A stretch of 64,000 nt of DNA from Paraburkholderia sp. HP33-1 (GCF_021390595.1 NZ_JAJEJR010000004.1:62001-126000); one strand, 5' to 3'. Positions 37,129 to 44,494 are shown, counted from the stretch's first letter. A program made the numbers and translations. Notes: generated by a model not told the origin, from the sequence alone.

Positions 37129-37563
37129 TCAGCGTCTGCCAGTCGTGCGAGCCTTCTCTGCCTCGCCAACGATGGCCAAATTGTGGACTTGCTTCATTCG
37201 CTTTAACTGCTCGCGGATGTCGGCCAGATCACAGGCGGGGTCCATCAAGTCAATCTGAATTTGCTCAAGCGTACCTTTCGTGATGCGATTTGCACGCCAC
37301 TTTGCAGCAAATCCACCCGAAGCAGATATTACGGCGAGCAGAGACGAGATAGCCGCGAGTGCTGTAGCCAAGTCCGTCCGCGACGTCGGCTCGATACTGA
37401 TGGACTTTAGCTGCAGTATCAGGGCCGCAGCGGCGCTAAGTATGGCGGCCCCAAAAACGAACCCGTGATACAGCAGGCTCCAAAGCTTGGTCCATCGGTT
37501 TTCAGCGCTCAGCTGTCGAGCCACATAGTTCGTGATTTGCTTACGTTCATCCGCATCAGGCAT
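37129..37563 (-). CDS. SLATT/DUF4231-like two-helix membrane protein
   Basis: 144 aa from ATG 37563 (GGAG 8 nt upstream; the longer in-frame start is unlikely). After an amphipathic stretch (ERKQITNYVARQLSAENRW), two adjacent membrane helices (LLYHGFVFGAAILSAAAALIL and LATALAAISSLLAVISASGG) are followed by helical KWRANRITKGTLEQIQIDL. This is the order of SLATT (2-TM effector) and DUF4231 domains. SLATT proteins are predicted pore-formers in nucleotide-dependent defence, but no SMODS or SLOG partner is adjacent. The assignment is by architecture only. Confidence 0.6.
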   Translation of the reverse strand: MPDADERKQITNYVARQLSAENRWTKLWSLLYHGFVFGAAILSAAAALILQLKSISIEPTSRTDLATALAAISSLLAVISASGGFAAKWRANRITKGTLEQIQIDLMDPACDLADIREQLKRMKQVHNLAIVGEAEKARTTGRR

Positions 37564-37618
37564 AGGGAGATCTCCGAAAATCCGTCGGCAAACCTTCGAC
37601 TTTCCTCGTTTTCCGTGA

Positions 37619-37909
37619 TCAATGTACTCGGCGCCATGCGTCATCTATTGCACCGAAAACGATCGGAACAAAATCATGGCCTTCGAACGACACCGGTCGG
37701 TCATACTTTGGGTGTTCAAGCGCCGCAGGAGCACGGAGCATGTCGAGGATGCGCGTGCTGTGCTTCCCGGTCGCTGCCACTTCCGCAAGAACTTCCGCCT
37801 CGATCTCATGCAAGAGTGCCCACGTCGGCACTCCGGCGGCACGATGCCGCAGGACCACAGCAGGCACCACTTCCTTCACCGCCGCGTTGGCGGAAAACAG
37901 CACATCCAT
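37619..37909 (-). CDS. Small soluble protein of unknown function
   Basis: 96 aa beginning MDVLFSANAAVKEVVPAVVL, helical, with HEIEAEVLAEVAATGKHSTR in the middle and a C-terminal PIVFGAIDDAWRRV. Family unknown. The junction motif (AAAATCGGAACACGAGGACC) separates it from the preceding gene and CACGGAAAACGAGGAAAG follows its stop. Confidence 0.55.
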   Translation of the reverse strand: MDVLFSANAAVKEVVPAVVLRHRAAGVPTWALLHEIEAEVLAEVAATGKHSTRILDMLRAPAALEHPKYDRPVSFEGHDFVPIVFGAIDDAWRRVH

Positions 37910-37938
37910 TCTCTGGTCCTCGTGTTCCGATTTTCTGT

Positions 37939-38352
37939 TCAGTTCGTTGACGAAGGCGTTGCCTGCTTCTTATGAGAACCTGACGGCCGCTCGGCCGCTC
38001 CTTTCCTGATCCCCTCGACCAACGATTGCATTTCATCGAGCTTTTTCTGCATCCTATCGACCTGATCCGGAGGCAAGTGCCTACCACCAATAGCCTTTTC
38101 GATCTCCCACCGTATGGCGTTCGTCTCAGCCATTAGAAGCGACAACTGGTTGAACCGATCGATCGCAATTTCTCCGTCTCGACGCAGTGTATCGATCTCT
38201 AAAGAAAGACCAGCAACGTGTACTCGTTTGATCCGCCACTCCGTGGCGGCATTCAGAAAAGCGCTGAAGGGTCGCCGGAACAACGATAGGCAGAAGATCA
38301 GCACGACAGGCCATGAAAGAACTACCGTGGCCCACTCCAACGGCATGTTCAT
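37939..38352 (-). CDS. Single-pass membrane protein with coiled coil
   Basis: 137 aa; ATG 38352 is preceded by GAGGAG. One N-terminal helix (WATVVLSWPVVLIFCLSLF) and a helical cytoplasmic domain with coiled-coil character (RDGEIAIDRFNQLSLLMAET, QVDRMQKKLDEMQSLVEGIR). Family unknown; the architecture is like the 201-aa protein at 34548. Confidence 0.6.
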   Translation of the reverse strand: MNMPLEWATVVLSWPVVLIFCLSLFRRPFSAFLNAATEWRIKRVHVAGLSLEIDTLRRDGEIAIDRFNQLSLLMAETNAIRWEIEKAIGGRHLPPDQVDRMQKKLDEMQSLVEGIRKGAAERPSGSHKKQATPSSTN

Positions 38353-38378
38353 GGGTCACTCCTCGCTGCTTTCCGTTC

Positions 38379-38638
38379 TCAAAAGTCCTGCGTGACAAGC
38401 AAGCAGCGGCCGGCAGGGAGGCGCTGCGGTAGTCTCACCCTGGCAACCGCCTCGATCTCGGCCCGGTGCGCGTCGAAGGCGGCCACCAGATCCGCGCCGC
38501 GCATCGACCTTGCGCCGAAATGATCTTCCAGAGCTTCGGCAGAAATCTCACATTCAACCTCTGCTCCGTCGACCAGCGCTGGGAAAGCAACAGTGGTCTT
38601 TGGCGTGTATCGCGCAGGCTGGTTGAGAAGTGGATCAC
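38379..38638 (-). pseudogene. DUF1488-family protein, one-base frameshift near start (copy 3)
   Basis: GTG 38638 (AAGGAG upstream) starts V-I-H-F; deletion of one base then shifts the frame. In the corrected frame the protein continues LNQPARYTPKTTVAFPALVD, GAEVECEISAEALEDHFGAR, DLVAAFDAHRAEIEAVA and ends RCLLVTQDF. This is a complete DUF1488 pattern (v-F-P-x-V-x-C-x-I-x-x-EAL-x-x-HF). It is the third DUF1488 in the window and the only one not next to an integrase. Confidence 0.65.
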
Positions 38639-38657
38639 CACGATCGCTCTCCTTTTC

Positions 38658-38909
38658 CTATACCCGCAACTTACGTTTTCCACCCAACAGCGTGGGCGGG
38701 CAAGCTGTTTCACGCTGACCCAAAGGGTTCGATCTCGCTTGCAAGGCATCGATTTCCTTGTCCACAATTCTCCGCGCAGCCTCGATGCTTTCGAAGGCCA
38801 AGCGCGCCGCTGGGTCGATGCGGGCGGTCTGTTGTAAGCGAAGTCTCACTTGAGCATTCGACGCGTTCTTCAACAGCCTCTTCATCCGGTTCAGGTCCGC
38901 TTCGTTCAT
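38658..38909 (-). CDS. Small helical protein of unknown function
   Basis: 83 aa, MNEADLNRMKRLLKNASNAQ then VRLRLQQTARIDPAARLAF; highly helical and basic. Its C-terminal GGKRKLRV codons are formed by a copy of the junction motif (GGAAAACG ... TAGGAAAAGG). Family unknown. Confidence 0.5.
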   Translation of the reverse strand: MNEADLNRMKRLLKNASNAQVRLRLQQTARIDPAARLAFESIEAARRIVDKEIDALQARSNPLGQRETACPPTLLGGKRKLRV

Positions 38910-38983
38910 GATTTCCGTTGCGTTACTTGTTCAATGTTCGGGCGGCCCAGAAGAATGCCGTCCACACATGATAGTGGCCCGGA

Positions 38984-39454
38984 TTACGACCCGTCTACAG
39001 GCGAGTCGTCCGCATCCGCTTCCTTTTTATTGAGGCTATTGGCATGTATTGCGACCGCAACGGCTGAGATAAACACGACCTGTATGAATGCCACTTGCAA
39101 CAGCGATATTCGAAAATGCTCCAAAAGCGAAGTGGAGCCGGAGATCCAGCAAGCACTCCCTGCAGACAGCCATATCCACCACATTGCCGTGTACACCAGG
39201 TTGAACCATTTGTGCCTATCTGACCCGGTCAAAACGGACCTGACGGCAGATTTCTTGACAAGACGGTGGACGGGCACGTCCATGACGAGACGACCACCGA
39301 GGAACGCACTAGCCAAGGCAAATTGATCTACAGCGACGACTAAGGGGCCATCCAGTTGATCTGCCGGGACCGCAGCAAGCGTTACGACTACAAGGATCGC
39401 CGTGGCGAACGCGGCCGCGACGCCCTTCGTCGTCAATGCGTCTAATTTTTCCAC
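38984..39454 (-). CDS. Polytopic membrane protein of unknown function
   Basis: 156 aa from GTG 39454 (AAGGAAG upstream). Four likely membrane helices: GVAAAFATAILVVVTLAAV, VVAVDQFALASAFLGGRLV, WFNLVYTAMWWIWLSAGSA and LLQVAFIQVVFISAVAVAI, then a short acidic tail. Family unknown. Confidence 0.65.
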   Translation of the reverse strand: MEKLDALTTKGVAAAFATAILVVVTLAAVPADQLDGPLVVAVDQFALASAFLGGRLVMDVPVHRLVKKSAVRSVLTGSDRHKWFNLVYTAMWWIWLSAGSACWISGSTSLLEHFRISLLQVAFIQVVFISAVAVAIHANSLNKKEADADDSPVDGS

Positions 39455-39495
39455 GGCGAGTCTTCCTTATTTCGGTCTTTCCCCGTTTTCCTTGT

Positions 39496-39677
39496 TCAAA
39501 TGCGGCCGCCGCTCTTCAAGGCCTCTATGGCGGCAATGCAATTTGGATCGCCACAGTCCGCCATGCATTGCAAACAGCCCCGCCGCAACTGACGCTGACC
39601 GGATCATCCGGATTTTGAAGCTCGCGCCCGCAAATCGCACAGCGCGCAGATTCAGGGGTCGCCAATACTTGCTCCAT
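39496..39677 (-). pseudogene. Small cysteine-rich (zinc-ribbon-like) protein with frameshift
   Basis: ATG 39677 (GGAAAAG upstream) reads MEQVLATPESARCAICGREL then QNPDDPVSVSCGG, then must shift by one base to continue CLQCMADCGDPNCIAAIEAL and KSGGRI. The C-x2-C and later cysteines suggest a zinc ribbon. Small Burkholderiales proteins of this design (CGGDCxxCMxDCGD) exist; here a single base, likely an A in GGGGACTGT, is missing. Confidence 0.5.
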
Positions 39678-39763
39678 CGCTTTTCCGGATTGTCTGATTG
39701 AACGTCGTTAGCTGGAGTTCGACAATGAGCCTTTCCGCCGGCGCATTCCCCTGTTGCCTCCTA

Positions 39764-39810
39764 CCCGCTGCCGTTCGCTGCTTCGTTGGCATACGACGAA
39801 CGGCAGCGGG
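39764..39810. repeat. 14-bp perfect inverted repeat in array junction
   Basis: CCCGCTGCCGTTCG, a 19-nt loop, and CGAACGGCAGCGGG. It lies between the 139-aa gene and the cysteine-rich ORF, directly next to the best copy of the junction motif (complement of 39811-39826). It is not followed by a T-run on either strand, so it is not a standard terminator; it might be a recombination or RNA-processing site. Confidence 0.7.
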
Positions 39811-39839
39811 CCTTTTCCCGTTTTCCGATGACTTGGATC

Positions 39840-40259
39840 CTACGATGCCTTCCTGGCCGCCAATACACGATTAATAGTCACGCCGGGAGGTGCCACGAGC
39901 GGTCCGCTCGAGTGCGCAGGAAGCAAGCACAAAGAACCGGTGCAAGGCACATTCCGAACCACCCCACCTTGTGTAACTTGCAACTCCGTAGCGACCACAT
40001 CGAAATCGCAACTATTCCCTGTCTGACCTCCCGAAATCCACAAGCATTTCAGAGGATCTGATTTAACCTGTGCCACTGGAAATACGCCGTGCCACTCCAA
40101 ATCAAAAACACCAACTGCTGCGCCCACAACTGCCACGACGTAATAGATAACCACCAGTGTCACAATTGCCTTGGCGAATAGACTCCGCTCAAAGTAACCG
40201 ATCAACTTGCCCTGCCAACTTCCGTCGCTTTCGCCATCCGCAACCGGTCTCTTGGTCAC
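39840..40259 (-). CDS. Single-pass membrane protein with small periplasmic domain
   Basis: 139 aa from GTG 40259 (GGAGGGGAGA upstream). One membrane helix (AIVTLVVIYYVVAVVGAAVG) and an extracytoplasmic domain with cysteines in LKCLWISGGQTGNSCDFDVV and NVPCTGSLCLLPA, presumably disulfide-linked. Family unknown. Upstream it carries the GGCCGGATGCCGG palindrome. Confidence 0.6.
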   Translation of the reverse strand: MTKRPVADGESDGSWQGKLIGYFERSLFAKAIVTLVVIYYVVAVVGAAVGVFDLEWHGVFPVAQVKSDPLKCLWISGGQTGNSCDFDVVATELQVTQGGVVRNVPCTGSLCLLPAHSSGPLVAPPGVTINRVLAARKAS

Positions 40260-40341
40260 AGTCTCCCCTCCAGCCTGTCAACCTCCCGGCATCCGGCCGT
40301 GCGGTACCGCAAAGAACGTTTGAACGTCCTACTCATCCAAA

Positions 40342-40806
40342 TTAGTTGCTTTGATAACACTGCAGCATCGCTTGAATGCGGACAGGGCCGGGTGGGTGAT
40401 TCAGATTGCCCGGATTGTTTCCAAACAATTGAATGAGAGCACTGAAAGCTTGGGGCGGAAACCAACCTTGATGCTTCCCTGTCGTCACCGCCCAACAGTC
40501 AGCACCAATTTCGTTTGCGCCCACAAAAGCGTGGCCACATTCGTGCGCGTAGGCCCATAGTTTAAGCACGTGCGGAAAGGTCCCAACTACGGCGGGATTT
40601 ATCAGGATGGCTTGACCATTGTTCATCGCTGCGTCTGGGATGTTTGTAGTTAGAATGGTTGGAAGCGGCCCGCAGGCTACCGGTATCCCATCAATCGCAA
40701 AGCCTCCCGGAGGAAAAACCTGGGCCATGAGATTAGGGCTTATCGTCATCGATAGAGCCATTGTTGCAGCAAAGAGTGCACTACGAAGGCAAGAGATCTT
40801 TTTCAT
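40342..40806 (-). CDS. Secreted HExxH (gluzincin-like) metallopeptidase-like protein
   Basis: 154 aa. ATG 40806 has GGGGAAAGAAG upstream. A Sec signal peptide is present (MKKISCLRSALFAATMALSM, cleavage after LMAQ). The core motif HECGHAFVGANEIGADCWA near residue 85 has HExxH and a downstream E-x2-AD, as in short secreted zinc peptidases of the HECxH...ExxAD type. It is the clearest enzyme in the array. A palindrome GCCGGCCTCAGGCCGG lies just upstream. Confidence 0.75.
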   Translation of the reverse strand: MKKISCLRSALFAATMALSMTISPNLMAQVFPPGGFAIDGIPVACGPLPTILTTNIPDAAMNNGQAILINPAVVGTFPHVLKLWAYAHECGHAFVGANEIGADCWAVTTGKHQGWFPPQAFSALIQLFGNNPGNLNHPPGPVRIQAMLQCYQSN

Positions 40807-40845
40807 CTTCTTTCCCCTTCCGGCCTGAGGCCGGCGCTGATTGGA

Positions 40846-40908
40846 CTACTCGACAGTCTTCACTCCATCTAGCTCAAGCATCGCGGCATTTCCCGTTTGT
40901 CCTGTCAT
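40846..40908 (-). CDS. Possible 20-residue translationally coupled peptide
   Basis: MTGQTGNAAMLELDGVKTVE from an ATG that overlaps the stop of the preceding gene by 4 nt (ATGA). The ATGA overlap and non-random composition suggest translation; the codons for QTGN overlap a junction motif copy (ACAAACGGGAAA). Function unknown, could be a remnant. Confidence 0.35.
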   Translation of the reverse strand: MTGQTGNAAMLELDGVKTVE

Positions 40909-41123
40909 TCGATTTTGACTGTGCCTTTGATCACCAAGCTATCGAAGTCAGCTGCTGTGAAGCCTGCGTTGGAGCCAGTGAAGTCGGAGATGTAAAAGCC
41001 TAGCTCCTTGCGCAAGCGGTCGCGAAGCGCCTTCTGTTGATCACGATCCGCATCGCGAACCTGGCTGAGCAGCGCCCTCACGCGGTCTGCGTCCGATGCC
41101 GAGAAGACTGTTCGACCTTTCAA
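40905..41123 (-). CDS. Small soluble protein of unknown function
   Basis: 72 aa from a TTG at 41123, chosen because GGAGGC stands 3-8 nt upstream, directly following CGGAAAACGG after the vapC stop. It reads LKGRTVFSASDADRVRALLS, then RDRLRKELGFYISDFTGS and ends LVIKGTVKIE. It resembles small helical proteins found beside toxin genes. Family unknown. Confidence 0.5.
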   Translation of the reverse strand: MKGRTVFSASDADRVRALLSQVRDADRDQQKALRDRLRKELGFYISDFTGSNAGFTAADFDSLVIKGTVKIE

Positions 41124-41145
41124 GGGCGCCTCCAGCCGTTTTCCG

Positions 41146-41562
41146 TTATTCAAAAGGGTTCAAGATGCGAGCGCCTGTTCCCGCAAAGTCGTCAACGTTC
41201 CGCGTGACAACAGTCAGGTCATGGATCATCGCGGTCGCCGCAATCAACTTGTCCAGCGCGTGTTCCGCGTGCGGTACTCTCAGACGCCCCCATACCTGGC
41301 CGATCTCTTCATCGACCGGCAGGATGTTCTGTGCAAACTCCTGCAACACTGCGTTCAGCCACTTTTCGAGACGCGTCGCCTGCGGCTCGTCTCCCCGGTG
41401 TCGAATCAGCTCGACACCTCGGCGCAACTCGCCGACTGTCACAACCGAAAGGTACAGATCGATATCGTCACGCGCTGCCGCGCGGAAGAATCCCAAGACG
41501 CCCTTGTTTGCCCGACCCTGTTTGCGAATCTCGCTTATGACATTGGTGTCAACCAAATACAT
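41146..41562 (-). CDS. vapC: PIN-domain toxin (VapC/FitB type)
   Basis: 138 aa from ATG 41562. MYLVDTNVISEIRKQ has the first acidic residue of the PIN site; E in VGELRRGVELI, D in the LPVDEEIGQVWGRL region and D in AATAMIHDLTVVTRNVDDF complete it. The length and the NVDDF ending are typical of FitB/VapC ribonucleases that cut tRNA or mRNA. It overlaps the antitoxin by 14 bp. Confidence 0.92.
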   Translation of the reverse strand: MYLVDTNVISEIRKQGRANKGVLGFFRAAARDDIDLYLSVVTVGELRRGVELIRHRGDEPQATRLEKWLNAVLQEFAQNILPVDEEIGQVWGRLRVPHAEHALDKLIAATAMIHDLTVVTRNVDDFAGTGARILNPFE

Positions 41563-41782
41563 GTCCCGCCTCGCCGTCGTCCACTCGCACGAAATCGGCG
41601 TCGTCACCCACATTCGGCATCGCCATCAGGACTTCCGCGAAGGTCTTGCGTTGCGGTCTGCGCAGGGCCTTCGCAAGAATCTCGCGGTGCTCCGCCTCGG
41701 CGCTCCGACCGTGCGCAGCCGCACGCTCTTTCAGGCTCTGGACGAGCGCGTCATCCAGATTCCTCACGACAAGATTTGCCAT
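41549..41782 (-). CDS. vapB: Antitoxin of the VapB/FitA (ribbon-helix-helix) type
   Basis: 77 aa from ATG 41782. MANLVVRNLDDALVQSLKER then AAAHGRSAEAEHREILAKAL is the FitA-type Arc/ribbon-helix-helix domain; the C-terminal tail would wrap the PIN toxin. It is the first gene of the minus-strand array and probably contains its promoter upstream (41783-41900). Confidence 0.9.
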   Translation of the reverse strand: MANLVVRNLDDALVQSLKERAAAHGRSAEAEHREILAKALRRPQRKTFAEVLMAMPNVGDDADFVRVDDGEAGHVFG

Positions 41783-41949
41783 GCTCACCTCTCTTTCAAA
41801 GCATGCTATCAATGCTAGCACAATCTGAGGGTAATGCAATCATTGCAATCACTTTTGTGGCTTCCTGGACGGACCAGGGAAGGACGAGAGTTTTATCAGC
41901 CGCAGGCCTCCGATTGTTGAGGAAGATACGCCGCCATTGCACGCCTCAA

Positions 41950-42609
41950 TCAGATGACTCCACGCACAATCGACGCGAGTGTCACAGGATCGCTCTCAAC
42001 CAGCTTCTTCACCGCACCCAGGCTCGATACTCCGATCAGTTCCTGAATGATTTTCACCGAGCGTCCTTGGCGATAAAGCCCGACCGCAAACGATCGGCGC
42101 GCGGCCAGAGCGCCGCCATGCTCGATGCCGGCTTGCTGATGCAGTCGTCGAATAATTTCGGCCAAGACCTCGCAGGAGTAGCTGACGGCGCCGCTGGCCG
42201 TCACTCGGCGCGTAAAGGCGAACGGCTCGCCATCCCCCGCCAGAAACAACGGGCTTCTATCATCTAGGCCACGGAAAGCCGCTGGTGTCGTCGTGATGCC
42301 ATGTCGTGCTACCAGCCGGTACGCCAGATAATCATCGATCGCCCGACAGGTTTTGGCATTCGCCCAGATCAACGGGCGAGCCTTGCCGTTGAAGGCGATT
42401 TCGGCACGAACGATGGATTCGACGCGCACCCGATTGTTGGCCTCAAGATAGTCTGAGACGAGAAGTTTGGCTGCTTCATTGGGCATGAGGCCAGTGCCGT
42501 GGAAGAGCAGCAAAAGCGCCACGTCGCGGACCGGGTTTTGTCCCGTGACGGCCGCGACTTTCAGGGCGTGGCGCAGCTCATGCGGTTCGATAACTGGGGG
42601 CTTTGCCAT
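41950..42609 (-). CDS. Recombinase-like protein lacking catalytic residues
   Basis: 219 aa from ATG 42609 (GGGA upstream), or 232 aa from 42648. It follows the catalytic-domain fold of tyrosine recombinases: PVRDVALLLLFHGTGLMPNE corresponds to Arg box I but has Met in place of Arg, and AARRSFAVGLYRQGRSVKII, then ELIGVSS, corresponds to the HxxR/LGH region with no histidines and no nucleophilic tyrosine downstream. Related orphan proteins occur beside integrases in Burkholderiales islands. It probably does not recombine DNA by itself. Confidence 0.7.
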   Translation of the reverse strand: MAKPPVIEPHELRHALKVAAVTGQNPVRDVALLLLFHGTGLMPNEAAKLLVSDYLEANNRVRVESIVRAEIAFNGKARPLIWANAKTCRAIDDYLAYRLVARHGITTTPAAFRGLDDRSPLFLAGDGEPFAFTRRVTASGAVSYSCEVLAEIIRRLHQQAGIEHGGALAARRSFAVGLYRQGRSVKIIQELIGVSSLGAVKKLVESDPVTLASIVRGVI

Positions 42610-42809
42610 CCTGTATTCCCGAAGATTTTGTGCAGCATTCTCGGTCATTACGAGGAAGTCTGCTCTCGGCTTCCGGGTATCGGTGCTTGCAGCCTTTGTC
42701 TACGTGGAAACCTCGGAAAACCGGCCCGCGGCTTGCGCTGCCGGCGCGGCGGTATGCGGTATGAATGGTGCTCACTCTTAGATGAGATCCGCCTCCAGGA
42801 CTGGTCCTG

Positions 42810-42926
42810 ATGAACGCCGATGAAATTCTGCTGCAGGCGATTCGCGCCGCGGTCATTGCCGACGTGGTGCACCGTGCACGCTACGCTCCTGTGCACGCCT
42901 GCACGCCCGCCGGTGAGGAACAGTAA
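42810..42926 (+). CDS. Possible 38-residue protein
   Basis: MNADEILLQAIRAAVIADVV then HRARYAPVHACTPAGEEQ, an alanine-rich helix. The start follows GGACTGGTCCTG, without a strong ribosome-binding site. A run of A and AGCCC...GGGCT pairing follows the stop. Weak evidence. Confidence 0.3.
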   Translation: MNADEILLQAIRAAVIADVVHRARYAPVHACTPAGEEQ

Positions 42927-42968
42927 AAAAGCCCACGGTTCCGGAGTACGCGAGGGCTGCTCAAGATT

Positions 42969-43645
42969 TCAGGCGTTGAAGGAAAGGCGGAACTGATCAC
43001 CAGAAGCTGGCGCCGCGCGACGCGTGGCCGCTGCCATCCAGCGATTCATTTCCGCTGCCCGATGGGCAACCGTATTCGGGATCCCGGCCCGTCGGGCTTT
43101 CACCCGCGCCGCGAAATCTGCTGCCATCGAATCGATACTCGCCACGTGGTCGAACATCTTGACGCGGGATAGCGCCTGTCCCTTCACGCCATACAGATGC
43201 AGACGCGCCCCTTATGGAAGATGCCCCTCCAGTCCCTCAAGTATGGAAAAAAGCCCGTGCCGAGGATCGGTCAGGTGCCGTCGACAGACGGAGCCGACGC
43301 CGATCAGAACTGGAGGTGCGATCCAGGGCATCCATCGCTCCCACACTTCCATCATGAGATCGATACTGCGTTTGTAATCGTCGACGGCCCACCCCTGCGC
43401 AGCGGGAACCGGGATGCGAACGGCATTCTGCACTGCGTCGACGCCCATCGTTTTCGACAACTCATCCTGCCACGCATACACGACACGTAGCATCCCTCCA
43501 GAAGCGTCGCCGTTGCGTTGACGCGATAGTCGATTGCCGTCTGGTCGGCGGCAACCTCGGGCTCGCAACAGAGATCAGGCTGGGCAACCCATGATGCACC
43601 GGAGACCCGCGAACTTGACGATCCAGACTTGAATTTGGTGTGCAC
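42969..43645 (-). pseudogene. DpdA/queuine-tRNA-ribosyltransferase-like protein, frameshifted
   Basis: Three frames must be joined: WVAQPDLCCEPEVAAD and YRVNATATLLEG (about 43500-43600), then RIPVPAAQGW and DDYKRSIDLMMEVWERWMPW, APPVLIGVGSVCRRHL (about 43250-43420), then LHLYGVKGQALSRVKMFDHV and ASIDSMAADFAARVKARRAG (to 42969). The P-x-x-QGW, GVGSVCRR and SIDSMA blocks are typical of the TGT-like proteins (DUF7221/DpdA-like) that exchange guanine for 7-deazaguanines in tRNA or DNA. At least two frameshifts (about 43210 and 43500) inactivate it. The N-terminus is absent. Confidence 0.6.
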
Positions 43646-43900
43646 GCTCGATCCCGGGGCGAAGATCCGAATGTGCCACCATCAGACCGCTTGCTGATGG
43701 CCCCCTGGATGATCGTCGCGGCCGGTTACCGACTCGATTCCCGGGGCCGTTTCCGGCGGACAGATCTGGCGCGAGCACTTGCCGTTGTCGGCCCCTGACG
43801 TATAGAAGCCGCCGCTCTCACTTATCACCACTGCGCGACCAGAGTGTCGTCCTTGCAGTTCGTGGCAACATATGAACGATGCCCGCTAAGGAGACCCACT

Positions 43901-44140
43901 ATGGCGCTGAAAGTCGCCGCCCCAATGAAAGCTACGGAAGTTTTTCTATCGGAAGCCCTTCTGTCCGAAGCCAGGGATCTCGGCGTGGACATAACCCAAG
44001 CTGCAGAAACCGGACTCGTCAAAGCTGTATCGGACAAACGTGCCGAGCTTTGGCTAAAGGAAAACGAGGAGGCGATCGCCTCCAGCAACGCCTATGTGGA
44101 GCAGCATGGCCTGCCGCTTGATGAGTTCAGGATGTTCTGA
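43901..44140 (+). CDS. ccdA: CcdA-type antitoxin without an intact toxin
   Basis: 79 aa, ATG 43901 after TAAGGAG. KATEVFLSEALLSEARDLGV then DITQAAETGLVKAVSD is the ribbon-helix-helix start of CcdA; the toxin-binding tail ends EQHGLPLDEFRMF with the usual NAYVE-x-HGLPL. In normal operons the ccdB gene starts at the overlapping ATG. Here the ATG (44140) opens a 52-codon frame that is not CcdB. The antitoxin may therefore be an orphan, possibly protecting against CcdB from other replicons. Confidence 0.85.
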   Translation: MALKVAAPMKATEVFLSEALLSEARDLGVDITQAAETGLVKAVSDKRAELWLKENEEAIASSNAYVEQHGLPLDEFRMF

Positions 44141-44298
44141 TGGAGCGAATCAATATTCATCAGCATCCATGCGATACATGGCTCGCCCGGAACCACGGGC
44201 GGGAGATGGCAGGCTGGGGCGTTTCTGTCTGGTTACCAGCTTTGGGGACTCTTTCGGCCAACACTGCCGCACTTCCTGATTTGGCTTTGATCCAGTGA
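44140..44298 (+). pseudogene. 52-codon frame at the ccdB position
   Basis: Starts with an ATG overlapping the ccdA stop (TGATG). It reads MERINIHQHPCDTWLARNHG and ends DLALIQ. It has no CcdB features (CcdB begins with MxRFDVY and is about 100 aa). Probably non-homologous sequence fused by a deletion that removed ccdB. Confidence 0.4.
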
Positions 44299-44472
44299 TG
44301 ACTTTGGGCATAACCAGAAATGAGCGATTCCATGCGATGCTCTGACTGGATTTAAACACACTGTTAATTTTTACAGCCCGTCGCGCCACCGCAAGATGGA
44401 TTTCAAGCAGCGGGTGCCGGTTCGCTTCACCTGCCCAGACGGCATGGTCGACCTCGTGTCGAGCAGGATCAA

Positions 44473-44494
44473 TTGAGCTATAATGACGGCTCAA
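44473..44494 (+). promoter_or_regulatory. Promoter with operator dyad of the Xre/RES module
   Basis: TTGAGC and GCTCAA form an inverted repeat enclosing TATAAT (44479-44484), the -10 box, 33 bp before the antitoxin start. The dyad over the -10 is what autorepression by the antitoxin would need. Confidence 0.6.

Noticed and set aside
33700..41900. Class 1-type or chromosomal integron cassette array
   Set aside because: No IntI-type integrase (with its added alpha helix) is near, and no pair of RYYYAAC/GTTRRRY core sites could be found at the junctions. Only the modular layout is similar.
44140..44298. CcdB toxin at the usual place after CcdA
   Set aside because: The frame starts at the right overlap but lacks the MxRFDVY start, the length and the C-terminal motif of CcdB.
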